DNA of 64,000 nucleotides, from the NCBI GenBank assembly GCA_963790095.1, contig CAWBNO010000020.1, positions 62,001-126,000 on the forward strand. Direction: 5' to 3'. This document shows positions 9,955-18,808 of the stretch, in pieces. Positions within the stretch are counted from its first letter, which is position 1; each line of letters opens with the position of its first letter. Origin of the DNA: JAAXQD01 sp963790095 (GTDB taxonomy: Bacteria > Desulfobacterota > Desulfobacteria > Desulfobacterales > UBA11574). The translations under genes were made by a program, and so were the position numbers. Below the pieces are notes generated by a model, which saw nothing but the letters and a program-made list of their open reading frames with translations, made no database searches and was not told where the DNA came from.

Positions 9955-10024
9955 AAATATTTCTTTATTCCGGCTTATCCGGATGGGCTTGGTAAAACCA
10001 ATAAAACTAAATTGAACTAACCGT

Positions 10025-11398
10025 ATGTTTCTAAAAAAATATCATATCCACTTTGTGGGGATCGGCGGGATCGGAATGAGCGGAATTGCCGAACTCCTTC
10101 TCAATCTCGGCTATAAGGTGTCCGGATCCGACATCAGTTCTTCGGACATTACCCGGCGACTGGAACGCCTCGGAGGTACTATATTTAAAGGTCATTCTGC
10201 AGAACAAGTCAAGGGTGCGGATGTTGTGGTCACTTCGTCGGCGGTGGGGGCGGACAACCCTGAAGTTGTTGCCGCAGGACGCGGGTCGATCCCGGTCATT
10301 CCTCGGGCAGAGATGCTGGCAGAACTGATGCGCTTGAAGTACAGCGTGGCGGTTGCCGGTGCTCACGGTAAAACATCCACCACATCCATTGTCGCCGCTG
10401 TTCTGGGTAAAGGCGGACTCGATCCTACGGTGGTTATCGGCGGGAAACTAAAAAGTATCGATTCCAATGCCCTCCTCGGCGAGGGGGATTATATCGTGGC
10501 CGAAGCCGATGAAAGTGACGGCTCTTTTCTTAAGATGTCTCCCACCATCGCGGTGGTGACGAATATCGATCGAGAGCATCTCGATTTTTATCGAGACCTG
10601 GACCACATCAAAGACGTCTTTATGAGCTTTATTGACAAAATACCTTTTTACGGTCTGGCGGTTCTTTGCCTGGACGATGAGTCGATCCAGGGGCTTATTC
10701 CGAACATTCATAAACGGTTTACGACCTATGGAATGAGCACCCAGGCCGATTTCCAAGCCAAAGATGTGGCGTTTGAAGGGTTACAAAGCAGGTTCAAGGT
10801 GTATCATCTTGGAACATTACTCGGAGAGATCCTGCTGAACCTTCCGGGCCTTCATAATGTTTACAATTCTTTGGCAAGTATCGCGGTGGGCATTGAACTC
10901 GATATCCCCTTTGAGGTTATAAAATCGGCCCTTCAAACCGCGGAGGGTGTTCAACGGCGGCTGGAAATCAAGGGTGAAAAAAAAAGGGTTACGGTGATCG
11001 ACGATTACGGGCATCACCCCACGGAGATCAAGACCACCCTGCAGGCCGCAAGGGAGTGCTGGCCAGGGAGGCGGATTGTGGTGGTGTTCCAACCCCATCG
11101 GTACAGCAGAACCGAGGTGCTTTTTGATGACTTCACCCGTTCATTCTACCAGTCGGACCTGCTGGTGGTGCTTCCCATCTATGCCGCCGGAGAAGAGAAG
11201 ATAAAAGGGGTCGAAGGGTATGCGCTGTTTGAAGGAATCCAGCGCCACGGTCACAGGGACGTGGTTTATATGCAAAATTTCGAAACAGCGGTTGCGCATC
11301 TGAAAGACGTTTTGGCACCGAACGATATCATGATTACACTGGGTGCCGGAGATGTTTGGAAAGTCGGGGAAATGGTGCTCGATGAATTGTCAAAATAG
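10025..11398 (+). CDS. murC: UDP-N-acetylmuramate--L-alanine ligase MurC
   Basis: Cytoplasmic ligase that adds the first L-alanine of the stem peptide. The N-terminal loop FVGIGGIGMSG is diagnostic for MurC, the ATP loop is AGAHGKTSTT near residue 110, and the C-terminal domain has DDYGHHPTEI and VVFQPHRYSRT. At 457 residues it has normal family length. It is separated from murG by a hairpin repeat, so it may need its own promoter or read-through. Confidence 0.96.
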   Translation: MFLKKYHIHFVGIGGIGMSGIAELLLNLGYKVSGSDISSSDITRRLERLGGTIFKGHSAEQVKGADVVVTSSAVGADNPEVVAAGRGSIPVIPRAEMLAELMRLKYSVAVAGAHGKTSTTSIVAAVLGKGGLDPTVVIGGKLKSIDSNALLGEGDYIVAEADESDGSFLKMSPTIAVVTNIDREHLDFYRDLDHIKDVFMSFIDKIPFYGLAVLCLDDESIQGLIPNIHKRFTTYGMSTQADFQAKDVAFEGLQSRFKVYHLGTLLGEILLNLPGLHNVYNSLASIAVGIELDIPFEVIKSALQTAEGVQRRLEIKGEKKRVTVIDDYGHHPTEIKTTLQAARECWPGRRIVVVFQPHRYSRTEVLFDDFTRSFYQSDLLVVLPIYAAGEEKIKGVEGYALFEGIQRHGHRDVVYMQNFETAVAHLKDVLAPNDIMITLGAGDVWKVGEMVLDELSK

Positions 11399-11450
11399 AT
11401 GTGTTGCAACGCCGTCGATATTTGGGATGCAGCCAGAGGACACACTGTTT

Positions 11451-12401
11451 ATGGCCCTTGATTCTGATCGCATACAATGGCTCAAAAACCGGTTCGGAGA
11501 CACCGTTAAATTTTGCGAACCCATGTCCAGACATACATCGTTGCGTGTCGGCGGGCCGGCAGAAGCGTTGGTAGCGCCTGAAAATTTAGAAGATCTCAAG
11601 GCCTTGGTGGAATGGTCATGGAATAACCGACTTCCCTATCTGATGGTGGGTGAAGGGACCAATCTTCTGGTCAAAGACAGCGGCATCCGGGGAATTGTTA
11701 TCGTGTTGGCCAAATGTCAGAAGACCATCGTTCAGACCGGCGAGAAAGCCGGTGGCCCCATTGTTACCGCCTCGGCAAGTGTCCGCATGCGATCCCTTTG
11801 CGCGTATGCACTGAAACATGGCTTTGAAGGAATGAATTTTGCCCTGGGCATTCCAGGGACGGTTGGCGGAGGGATTATTATGAATGCCGGGACCTCCCAT
11901 GGTGCCATGGGAAATGTCCTCGAGTCCATCACCGTATTGCTGCCAACGGGTCGGACCCGAAGAATTCGGCGGGAACAGCTGGACTTCTCTTACCGGACGC
12001 TTTCTTGGAACAGAGATCTGACAGGTGGTTTTCGCACACAAACGGTGATATTGGACGGCGCCTTCTGTCTGCGTCCTTCGGATCCAGAAAAACTCAAAAA
12101 AGAGGCACGAACAATTTTAAAAACACGCTGGAAAAAACAGCCCCTGGGACGGCCGAGTGCAGGATGTTTTTTTAAAAATCCCTCGTCCGGAAAAACAGCG
12201 GGCCAACTCATCGAGATGGCCGGTTTAAAAGGAAAATCCATCGGTGGAGCGGAAATTTCATCCAAGCATGCCAATTTTTTTATAAACCGGCACAACGCAT
12301 CAGCGGCAGACTTTCTGGCATTGATGGCGCTGACTGAAGAGACCATATCAAACAAGTTCAACATTGATCTTGAAAGAGAGGTTAAGATTGTTGGCACGTA
12401 A
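11451..12401 (+). CDS. murB: UDP-N-acetylenolpyruvoylglucosamine reductase MurB
   Basis: FAD- and NADPH-dependent reductase that completes UDP-MurNAc. Motifs are HTSLRVGGPA, VGEGTNLLVKD (FAD site), GMNFALGIPGTVGG, and GRPSAGCFFKNP carrying the catalytic serine region. The frame is open to 11343 inside murC, but AGAGGA lies about 10 bases before the ATG at 11451, and this gives the usual short lead before HTSLRVGG, hence 316 residues; ATGs at 11382 and 11427 are alternatives. The shorter C-terminus indicates the type II form. Confidence 0.93.
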   Translation: MALDSDRIQWLKNRFGDTVKFCEPMSRHTSLRVGGPAEALVAPENLEDLKALVEWSWNNRLPYLMVGEGTNLLVKDSGIRGIVIVLAKCQKTIVQTGEKAGGPIVTASASVRMRSLCAYALKHGFEGMNFALGIPGTVGGGIIMNAGTSHGAMGNVLESITVLLPTGRTRRIRREQLDFSYRTLSWNRDLTGGFRTQTVILDGAFCLRPSDPEKLKKEARTILKTRWKKQPLGRPSAGCFFKNPSSGKTAGQLIEMAGLKGKSIGGAEISSKHANFFINRHNASAADFLALMALTEETISNKFNIDLEREVKIVGT

Positions 12402-13242
12402 ACGCATCCGGAAAAATTATTACAAAAACAGTGCTGCGAGAAGGCGTTATAAAATTATAACCCGGGTTATTTTCAGCATAAAAACAGCGACTGTCGGAAC
12501 ATTTTTGCTGGCGTTCAGCTTTCTTTTTATTTTTACCTACGACGTTATAACCCAGTGCGATTATTTTAAGGCTGAAAGTCTGACGGTAACCGGCACTCAT
12601 CGGCTCACAGAGGAACAGGTTTTACAACAGAGCCAGATAACCAAAGGCACAAACATTCTTTCGGTAAATATTTCAAGGGTTAGAAAGCGACTCCTGGCAA
12701 ATTCATGGATCGAGGAGGCTGAAGTCAGCAGGGAACTTCCCACAGGAATCAGTATCAGAATAAAGGAGCAGCAGCCCCTGGCCATTTTAGACCTGGGTCG
12801 AAGATTTATCATCAATACCCAAGGAGAGCTGTTCAAAGAAATGGATGCCTCTGAACAGTGCCGCCTGCCGGTGATCAGTGGGCTTGAATTTTCAGACATC
12901 AATGTTCGGGGTGAATCCCGAAGCGTCCCTTTTGATGCGGTTATGAAAATCTTAGCCCTTGGGAAAAAGCCTGAAAGTGTTCTTCCCTGCAGGTTGATAA
13001 AAAGAATCCGGGTGGACCGAGAAATGGGTCTCACAATTTACCCGGTTGACCGCATCAAAGCCATAAAAATCGGGTACGATGATTATCCGAATAAGTATGA
13101 AATGCTAAAAAATGTACTTTTTTATCTGGAAAAAAATGAAAGTTTTTCGCAACTCGAATACATTGATCTCAACAATTTAAATCGTATCGTAGTAAATCCT
13201 GCGAAAATAAAATCTGCTGCCGAAGGCCATAAGGAGGTTTAG
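12388..13242 (+). CDS. ftsQ: Cell division protein FtsQ (POTRA)
   Basis: Bitopic divisome scaffold. A basic N-terminus is followed by one membrane segment (about residues 30-50), then a POTRA domain with the LTVTGTHRLTEEQVL and SWIEEAEVSRELPTGI patterns and a beta domain. The gene overlaps the end of murB. I chose the TTG at 12388 because AGAGAGG sits about 8 bases before it; a TTG at 12364 is the longer alternative. The next gene, ftsA, follows after 1 base. Confidence 0.88.
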   Translation: MLARKRIRKNYYKNSAARRRYKIITRVIFSIKTATVGTFLLAFSFLFIFTYDVITQCDYFKAESLTVTGTHRLTEEQVLQQSQITKGTNILSVNISRVRKRLLANSWIEEAEVSRELPTGISIRIKEQQPLAILDLGRRFIINTQGELFKEMDASEQCRLPVISGLEFSDINVRGESRSVPFDAVMKILALGKKPESVLPCRLIKRIRVDREMGLTIYPVDRIKAIKIGYDDYPNKYEMLKNVLFYLEKNESFSQLEYIDLNNLNRIVVNPAKIKSAAEGHKEV

Positions 13243-13243
13243 A

Positions 13244-14470
13244 ATGCAGGGACAGGAAAATATTATCGTCGGCCTTGATATTGGAACGACAAAAATTTGT
13301 GCTGTGGTCGGTGAAAAGACCGGGGATAAAATAAACATCGTTGGTATCGGAACGCATCCTTCTATCGGGCTTCGAAAAGGCGTTGTGGTCAATATCGAAT
13401 CCACCGTTGAATCGATACAAAAGGCGATTGAAGAGGCGGAACTTATGGCAGGTTGTGAAATATCCTCGGTATACGCCGGAATCGCAGGGGGCCATATCAC
13501 CGGGTTTAACAGTCGGGGAATTGTGGCCATTAAAGGGCCGGAAGTTATCCAGCAGGACGTGGACCGTGTGATCGATGCAGCCCGTGCCGTGGCAATCCCC
13601 ATGGATCGGGAAGTCATCCACGTGATCCCCCAGGAGTTTATCATCGACGATCAGGGGGGGATCCAGAATCCTGTGGGCATGTCCGGTGTGAGGTTGGAAG
13701 CAAAAATCCATATCGTGACCGGCGCCGTAACGTCTGCCCATAATATTGTGAAATGTGCAAACCGCTCAGGTCTTGATGTCTGTGATATTGTTTTAGAGCC
13801 GTTGGCTTCCGGTGAAGCCGTGCTCACCAGCGAGGAAAAAGATGTGGGCACGGCCCTTTTGGACCTCGGGGGCGGAACGAGTGATCTTGCCATTTTTTCA
13901 GGGAATAACATCAAGCACACCTTTGTTTTGGCCCTGGGTGGAAACAACCTGACCAACGATATCAGCATCGGCCTGCGTGCATCCATGGCTGAAGCCGAAA
14001 AGATCAAGAAAAAATATGGCACCTGTGTCGCTAGGAACATCAATTCCGAAGAAACCATTGAAGTTCCCGGCATGGGCGGGCGCAAATCCAGGAAGCTGCC
14101 AAGGCAGATCCTCGGTGAGATACTGGAACCTCGTGTGGAAGAGATCTTCACGTTGATAAAACGGGAAATCTTTCGTTCCGGAATGGATAGAATTGTAACT
14201 TCCGGTGTGGTTCTAACCGGTGGGACATCTCTGCTGGAAGGGATAGAGGATATTGCAGAGACGGTTTTCGATCTTCCCAGTCGGCTGGGCACCCCCAGGG
14301 GGATCAGCGGCCTTACGGATGTTGTCAACAATCCCATGTATGCCACCGGTGTCGGGCTCGTAATATACGGTGCCAGAATTCAGCCCAAAAAGAAATTCAG
14401 GATTCGTGATACAAATATTTTCAACCGTGTCATGACCCGGATGAAACGGTGGTTCAAGGAGGTCCTCTGA
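13244..14470 (+). CDS. ftsA: Cell division protein FtsA
   Basis: Actin-like ATPase that tethers FtsZ filaments to the membrane. Visible are the ATPase phosphate-1 loop VGLDIGTTKICAVVG at the N-terminus, the 1C subdomain, the phosphate-2 loop LLDLGGGTSD, and an adenosine motif VLTGGTSLLEG. The C-terminal stretch MTRMKRWFKEVL is the expected amphipathic membrane-targeting helix. A strong AAGGAGGT site lies just upstream of the ATG. Confidence 0.97.
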   Translation: MQGQENIIVGLDIGTTKICAVVGEKTGDKINIVGIGTHPSIGLRKGVVVNIESTVESIQKAIEEAELMAGCEISSVYAGIAGGHITGFNSRGIVAIKGPEVIQQDVDRVIDAARAVAIPMDREVIHVIPQEFIIDDQGGIQNPVGMSGVRLEAKIHIVTGAVTSAHNIVKCANRSGLDVCDIVLEPLASGEAVLTSEEKDVGTALLDLGGGTSDLAIFSGNNIKHTFVLALGGNNLTNDISIGLRASMAEAEKIKKKYGTCVARNINSEETIEVPGMGGRKSRKLPRQILGEILEPRVEEIFTLIKREIFRSGMDRIVTSGVVLTGGTSLLEGIEDIAETVFDLPSRLGTPRGISGLTDVVNNPMYATGVGLVIYGARIQPKKKFRIRDTNIFNRVMTRMKRWFKEVL

Positions 14471-14716
14471 ACGGCCCCTTTAACCCATGTTCATCCAAAC
14501 GAACATAGGGAAGGTTTAAGGTTATCGAAAAAATACTTTTTTAGCCGTCTTGATGCCTGCATGGCGAGGCGGAATGGTAGCGAACACCGATTTCATTGAG
14601 CCGACAACCAAAACTGCCCGGCGGGATGGATCGGCGCATCAAAATGTGAATCGATGTTTGACCGGACCCTTGAGGATAGAGGATAAAACCAATTACTGTT
14701 ATAGGAGGTGGGGGAA

Positions 14717-15898
14717 ATGACGTTTACGTTAGTAGAAAACGACAATTATGCAAAAATCAAAGTTATCGGAATTGGGGGAGCCGGCGGGAACGCGATCAAC
14801 AACATGATCGAATCCGAGCTCCAGGGTGTAAACTTTATAGCCGCCAACACAGATTCCCAAGCCCTTGAAGTCTCAAAGGCATCGGTCAAACTTCAGATCG
14901 GTGAGCAGCTGACCCAGGGGCTTGGGGCCGGGGCCAATCCCCAGATCGGCAGGGAAGCGGCGCTGGAAAATTCGGACGCCATAAAAAAGGTGCTGGAAGG
15001 CAGCCATATGGTATTCATCACTGCAGGATTCGGCGGTGGAACCGGAACCGGCGCTGCGCCGGTGATTGCTGAAATCTGCAAAGAAATGGATATCCTGACG
15101 GTTGCGGTGGTGACGAAGCCTTTTTCATTTGAAGGCAGCAAAAGGGCCAAACAGGCCGAAGAAGGGATCAATGTTCTCAAAAAAGTAGCAGATACCGTCA
15201 TCACGATACCCAATGACAGATTGAGAGGCCTTGCTTCCAAGAATGCCAGAATGATCGATATGTTCAAGAAAGCCGATGAGGTTCTGCTCCATTCAGTCAA
15301 AGGCATCACCGATCTTATCATGATACCGGGACTGATCAACCTCGACTTTGCCGATGTTAAAACCATCATGTCCAAAGCCGGAATGGCCATTATGGGCATT
15401 GGTATCGCCAGAGGTGATAACCGCGCTATAGAGGCCGCCGAGCGTGCCATATCCCATCCGCTTCTTGAAGATATCTCCATTTCCGGAGCCAAGGGCGTTT
15501 TAATGAACATTACCAGCAACAGCGATTTGACCATGGAGGAAATGACCGAGGCTTCCGATCGGATATACAATGAAGTCGGAAAAGACGCCGATATAATCTG
15601 GGGAACCGCCGTAGAAGAGAGCATCGGTGATGAGATACGTGTTACGGTCATTGCAACGGGAATAGGTTCAGGTCCCGAAACCCGGATTAAAAATGAGCTC
15701 AGAGGCAAGGTCAGAGATATTACGGTTGACGATTTGAACGATGCCGTTGATTATGATGAGCCGACGTTCATCCGCCGAAAACACGCGGTGGGTGAGTCGA
15801 GCGGTGGGATCTACAGGGGATACAAGGGAATTGTCATCGACAATGCGGATCTCAGTGATCTTGATGTGCCGACATTTTTACGTAAAAAAGCAGACTAG
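14717..15898 (+). CDS. ftsZ: Cell division GTPase FtsZ
   Basis: Tubulin-like GTPase forming the Z ring. Residues ~10-320 are the GTPase core with IGIGGAGGNAINNM and the tubulin signature GGGTGTGAAPV. The C-terminal peptide DLSDLDVPTFLRKKAD is the conserved site that binds FtsA. The ATG at 14717 is chosen because AGGAGG (14703-14708) stands 8 bases before it; a GTG at 14708 is inside that site. The 246-base ftsA-ftsZ gap is long enough for a separate promoter, but none stands out. Confidence 0.97.
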   Translation: MTFTLVENDNYAKIKVIGIGGAGGNAINNMIESELQGVNFIAANTDSQALEVSKASVKLQIGEQLTQGLGAGANPQIGREAALENSDAIKKVLEGSHMVFITAGFGGGTGTGAAPVIAEICKEMDILTVAVVTKPFSFEGSKRAKQAEEGINVLKKVADTVITIPNDRLRGLASKNARMIDMFKKADEVLLHSVKGITDLIMIPGLINLDFADVKTIMSKAGMAIMGIGIARGDNRAIEAAERAISHPLLEDISISGAKGVLMNITSNSDLTMEEMTEASDRIYNEVGKDADIIWGTAVEESIGDEIRVTVIATGIGSGPETRIKNELRGKVRDITVDDLNDAVDYDEPTFIRRKHAVGESSGGIYRGYKGIVIDNADLSDLDVPTFLRKKAD

Positions 15899-15973
15899 CC
15901 AACGATAACGGGCGCATGATAAGAACTGTTGAATGCCGATGAATTTTAAAAATCCAGAAACGTCTGATAGCCA

Positions 15974-17722
15974 ATGGCAGGGAAAACCGAGAGATTTCGA
16001 AAAGAAGTTGCCCACCCGGAAATCGGTGCGATCCGCAAGCGATGGGAGGGCCGTATCAAAGTTGCATTGGTGTATCCCAACACGTATCATGTGGGAATGT
16101 CCAATCTCGGTTTCCAGGCGGTATACGAATTAATCAACACGGTCGAGCACGTCGTATGCGAACGGTCTTTCTTACCGGAAACCTTCGGGAAAAAAACAGA
16201 TCGCATACTCACCGTGGAGTCCGGAAACCCAATTTCAAATTTCGACGTCATTGCTTTTTCGGTCTCATTTGAAAATGACTATCCCAACCTCCTCACGATT
16301 CTCGATAAAGCAGGCCTCCCCCTGTTGTCTGACGACAGAGGAACCCCCCACCCTCTGGTTATTGCAGGGGGAGTTGCTTTATTATTAAATCCGGAGCCCT
16401 TGGCCCCGTTTATCGATTCTTTTCTGATGGGTGAAGCCGAAGCCATTCTGCCCCGGTTTTTTGAGGCCCTTTCACCCGAGGTCCTGGCTCAAAATAGGAG
16501 ATCGTGTTTAAAAACCCTTGCCGGTAAAGTCCCCGGTGTCTATGTACCGGAATTTTACCGAGCGTCTTACCATTCGGACGGGACCCTTCGTGCATTTGAA
16601 CCAATATCCGACGTTCCGGCTAAGGTCCAACGCCAATATGTGGAAGATATCTCCCGGATCCCCATCTGCAGTAAAATCGTAACCCCGGATACCATCTTTG
16701 ACAGTACATTTCTCATTGAAGTCAGCAGAGGATGTCCTCATGGTTGCAGATTTTGCAGCACAGGATATGTTTACAGACCCCCGCGATTCAGATCCTTTTC
16801 ACTTCTGGAGAAATGCATGGAAAAAGGGACGTCCATCACCCACAAAATTGGACTGGTGGGCGCTGCGGTTTCGGATCTTCCCAATTTAGACAAGCTTTGC
16901 CGCCAAAGCCTTGAAAAAGATATCCGAATATCCTTCAGCTCCCTGAGAGCCGATGCTTTAACACCGGAACTCCTTTCAGTCCTGAGGAAAAGCAGTGTCA
17001 AAACCGCAACCATCGCTCCGGAAGCCGGAACAGAGCGTCTGCGCAGGGTGATCAATAAGGGTCTCACTGAAGAAGATATCCTCGACGCCGCCGAGACACT
17101 GGTCGCCGCCGGTGTCCCCAACTTAAAACTTTATTTTATGATCGGTCTTCCCACCGAAACCATGGATGACATTGACGCTATCGTTACCTTGTGTAAAAAG
17201 ATAAAGCACAGATTCCTCGAATCGAGCCGAGCCAGGAAACACATGGGGGAGATCACCGTCAGTCTCAGCAGTTTTGTTCCCAAACCGTTCACGCCGTTTC
17301 AATGGGTCGTACTGGATGATATCCGTTTGCTAAAAGAAAAGATAAAGAAGATAAAGGGCGGCCTCAAGCGCGTGGCAAACATCCGTCTCCACGCGGACAT
17401 TCCTCGCTGGGCTTACATTCAGGCCCTGTTGTCCCGGGGAGATCGAAACACTGCACAAATATTAAGTCTTGCGAATAAAAACCAGGGGAACTGGGCCAAG
17501 ACACTTAAATCCTCTCCAATAAATCCTGATTTTTATGTTCACAGGGAACGTTCTTTAGATGAATTGTTTCCCTGGGATTTTATCGATCACGGCATCCGCA
17601 AGTCTTTTCTCAAAAAGGAATACAAAAGAGCCTTGCAGGGGAAAACCTCACCCCCATGTCCCATGGAATCTTGTCACATCTGTGGGGTGTGTAAAGAGAA
17701 GTGCAATTCGGACTGCGCATAA
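15974..17722 (+). CDS. B12-binding-type radical SAM protein, TIGR03960-like
   Basis: 582-residue radical SAM protein. The N-terminal part (~1-190) resembles a cobalamin-binding fold (VYPNTYHVGMSNLGFQ), and the radical SAM cluster ligands are C254, C258 and C261 in CPHGCRFC. I recognise the whole as the TIGR03960 family; its biochemical reaction is unknown to me. The C-terminus ends with a second cysteine cluster (C-x4-C-x2-C-x2-C-x3-C-x3-C), a possible extra iron-sulfur site. In many genomes this family is fused to, or beside, a DUF2344 protein and RNase E/G genes; here neither is seen downstream. It begins 75 bases after ftsZ on the same strand. Confidence 0.85.
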   Translation: MAGKTERFRKEVAHPEIGAIRKRWEGRIKVALVYPNTYHVGMSNLGFQAVYELINTVEHVVCERSFLPETFGKKTDRILTVESGNPISNFDVIAFSVSFENDYPNLLTILDKAGLPLLSDDRGTPHPLVIAGGVALLLNPEPLAPFIDSFLMGEAEAILPRFFEALSPEVLAQNRRSCLKTLAGKVPGVYVPEFYRASYHSDGTLRAFEPISDVPAKVQRQYVEDISRIPICSKIVTPDTIFDSTFLIEVSRGCPHGCRFCSTGYVYRPPRFRSFSLLEKCMEKGTSITHKIGLVGAAVSDLPNLDKLCRQSLEKDIRISFSSLRADALTPELLSVLRKSSVKTATIAPEAGTERLRRVINKGLTEEDILDAAETLVAAGVPNLKLYFMIGLPTETMDDIDAIVTLCKKIKHRFLESSRARKHMGEITVSLSSFVPKPFTPFQWVVLDDIRLLKEKIKKIKGGLKRVANIRLHADIPRWAYIQALLSRGDRNTAQILSLANKNQGNWAKTLKSSPINPDFYVHRERSLDELFPWDFIDHGIRKSFLKKEYKRALQGKTSPPCPMESCHICGVCKEKCNSDCA

Positions 17723-17755
17723 AGGCTTGCGCATCTTCCCGATACGGGCCTTTTT
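17721..17755 (+). terminator. Possible terminator after radical SAM gene
   Basis: AAAGGC (17721-17726) pairs with GCCTTT (17748-17753), with an inner CCCG-ATA-CGGG hairpin and a TTTTT run at 17751-17755. The stem begins at the stop codon. Strands converge here, so a terminator is expected; the stem is modest. Confidence 0.45.
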
Positions 17756-17820
17756 GAAAACATACGAAAAATTTAGTAAGATTACTAACCGGCCAGGGAA
17801 GTTTGAGGGGTGCGGTTTAT

Positions 17821-18279
17821 CTATGCTTTCAAATAAAATCCGAGATCCTTATCGTTTCCTTTCGGTTCACTGTACATGACACCAACCGTGCGATCACTGA
17901 CCCATATTACCCTGACCATCTTGCGGATTTCCGATCTCAACGGATTGTCCAGCTTAAATTTTACTTCCAACATATCATCTATGGAAATTTGGTGTGGCCC
18001 CAGATTTTCAAACTGGATTCCACCCATTGAAAGGTCTTCAACGATGATGTCTCCTTTTTCTCCTCTTCTCTGGATGACGTATTCACCGGGAAGTTTCGCT
18101 TTTTTTCGGTAATGCTTTCGAAACTCGAGGGTAAATCCAAAAACTTCGCCACACTTGCATTTGGCTTTGAGTCTCCGATGCGTATTCTTAAACTTCGTGG
18201 TGTCGAAAATTTTTGCAAAGCCACATTTGGGACAGATGACCGTTGTTTGATTGGTTTTGTTTACATAAACAGTTTGCAT
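17821..18279 (-). CDS. Zinc-ribbon plus PilZ domain protein
   Basis: 152 residues. The N-terminus has a CPKCG...CKCG ribbon (about residues 16-45), followed by a PilZ domain with the c-di-GMP motifs RKHYR (RxxxR) and DLSMGG (D/NxSxxG). By family it should sense cyclic di-GMP; the zinc ribbon may bind nucleic acid or protein. Its C-terminal QFENLGPHQIS resembles the PilZ protein at 27559-27990, so the two are probably paralogues. Monocistronic on the minus strand. Confidence 0.82.
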   Translation of the reverse strand: MQTVYVNKTNQTTVICPKCGFAKIFDTTKFKNTHRRLKAKCKCGEVFGFTLEFRKHYRKKAKLPGEYVIQRRGEKGDIIVEDLSMGGIQFENLGPHQISIDDMLEVKFKLDNPLRSEIRKMVRVIWVSDRTVGVMYSEPKGNDKDLGFYLKA

Positions 18280-18385
18280 GAATATGTCCTCTTTTACACC
18301 TGTATGGATCTGAATCCATCATCCCGGTTGAAGCAGAATCCATTGGCAAAGTAGCCGTGATGGAACCCGGCGGTGTTCCAAAACT

Positions 18386-18808
18386 TCACATATTTCTCTC
18401 CCGAATGTTTTGAAATGGCGTCTGATGAATAACATTGTCGTATACCCTGCCCCCTTGCGGGGGGGAGGATAATTTACTAAAACTTTTAACCAAGTTTATT
18501 ACAAATGATAAGATTTTTTCCTTGGTTTCAAGGAACTGAATTCCAGTTCGAAACATTCTTGAATCATCGGGCAGGCTGTAGACGACATTGCCCTTAACTT
18601 GGATTAATTCATCTTCGATGCCGATAACCATCAGCAGAATATATTTCGATTCAATCGGTTTATGGGTTTCTATAAGAATTCCATTTTGACTTATATTGAT
18701 AGCTCTTCCTATCCCTTGTGTCGTTTCGTTGCCGCGATCGTCTATACAAACATAGGATATGAGGTTGCTTGTATTGACTCTTGAATGCTTTCTTCTATCT
18801 GCTATCAT
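18386..18808 (-). CDS. PilZ domain protein
   Basis: A 140-residue stand-alone PilZ protein. RRKHSR near the N-terminus and NISQNG near residue 40 are the two c-di-GMP contact motifs. Its start overlaps the end of the upstream histidine kinase by 14 bases, so it is translated with that kinase; it may be an output or adaptor of that pathway. The C-terminal tail after residue ~115 has no recognisable feature. Confidence 0.84.
   Translation of the reverse strand: MIADRRKHSRVNTSNLISYVCIDDRGNETTQGIGRAINISQNGILIETHKPIESKYILLMVIGIEDELIQVKGNVVYSLPDDSRMFRTGIQFLETKEKILSFVINLVKSFSKLSSPPQGGRVYDNVIHQTPFQNIRERNM

Noticed and set aside
9829..10020. Small protein between murG and murC
   Set aside because: Its codons are the GCCAC-AAAG hairpin repeat; the equivalent frame over the copy at 35783-36001 is likewise an artefact.
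14893..15708. 271-codon open frame antisense to ftsZ
   Set aside because: Shadow of the strong ftsZ codon pattern; composition is Ser/Ile/Met-rich with no motif or ribosome-binding site. The same holds for long antisense frames over murE-murF (3537-4241), ftsA (13651-14346) and the hydratase region (54854-55738).
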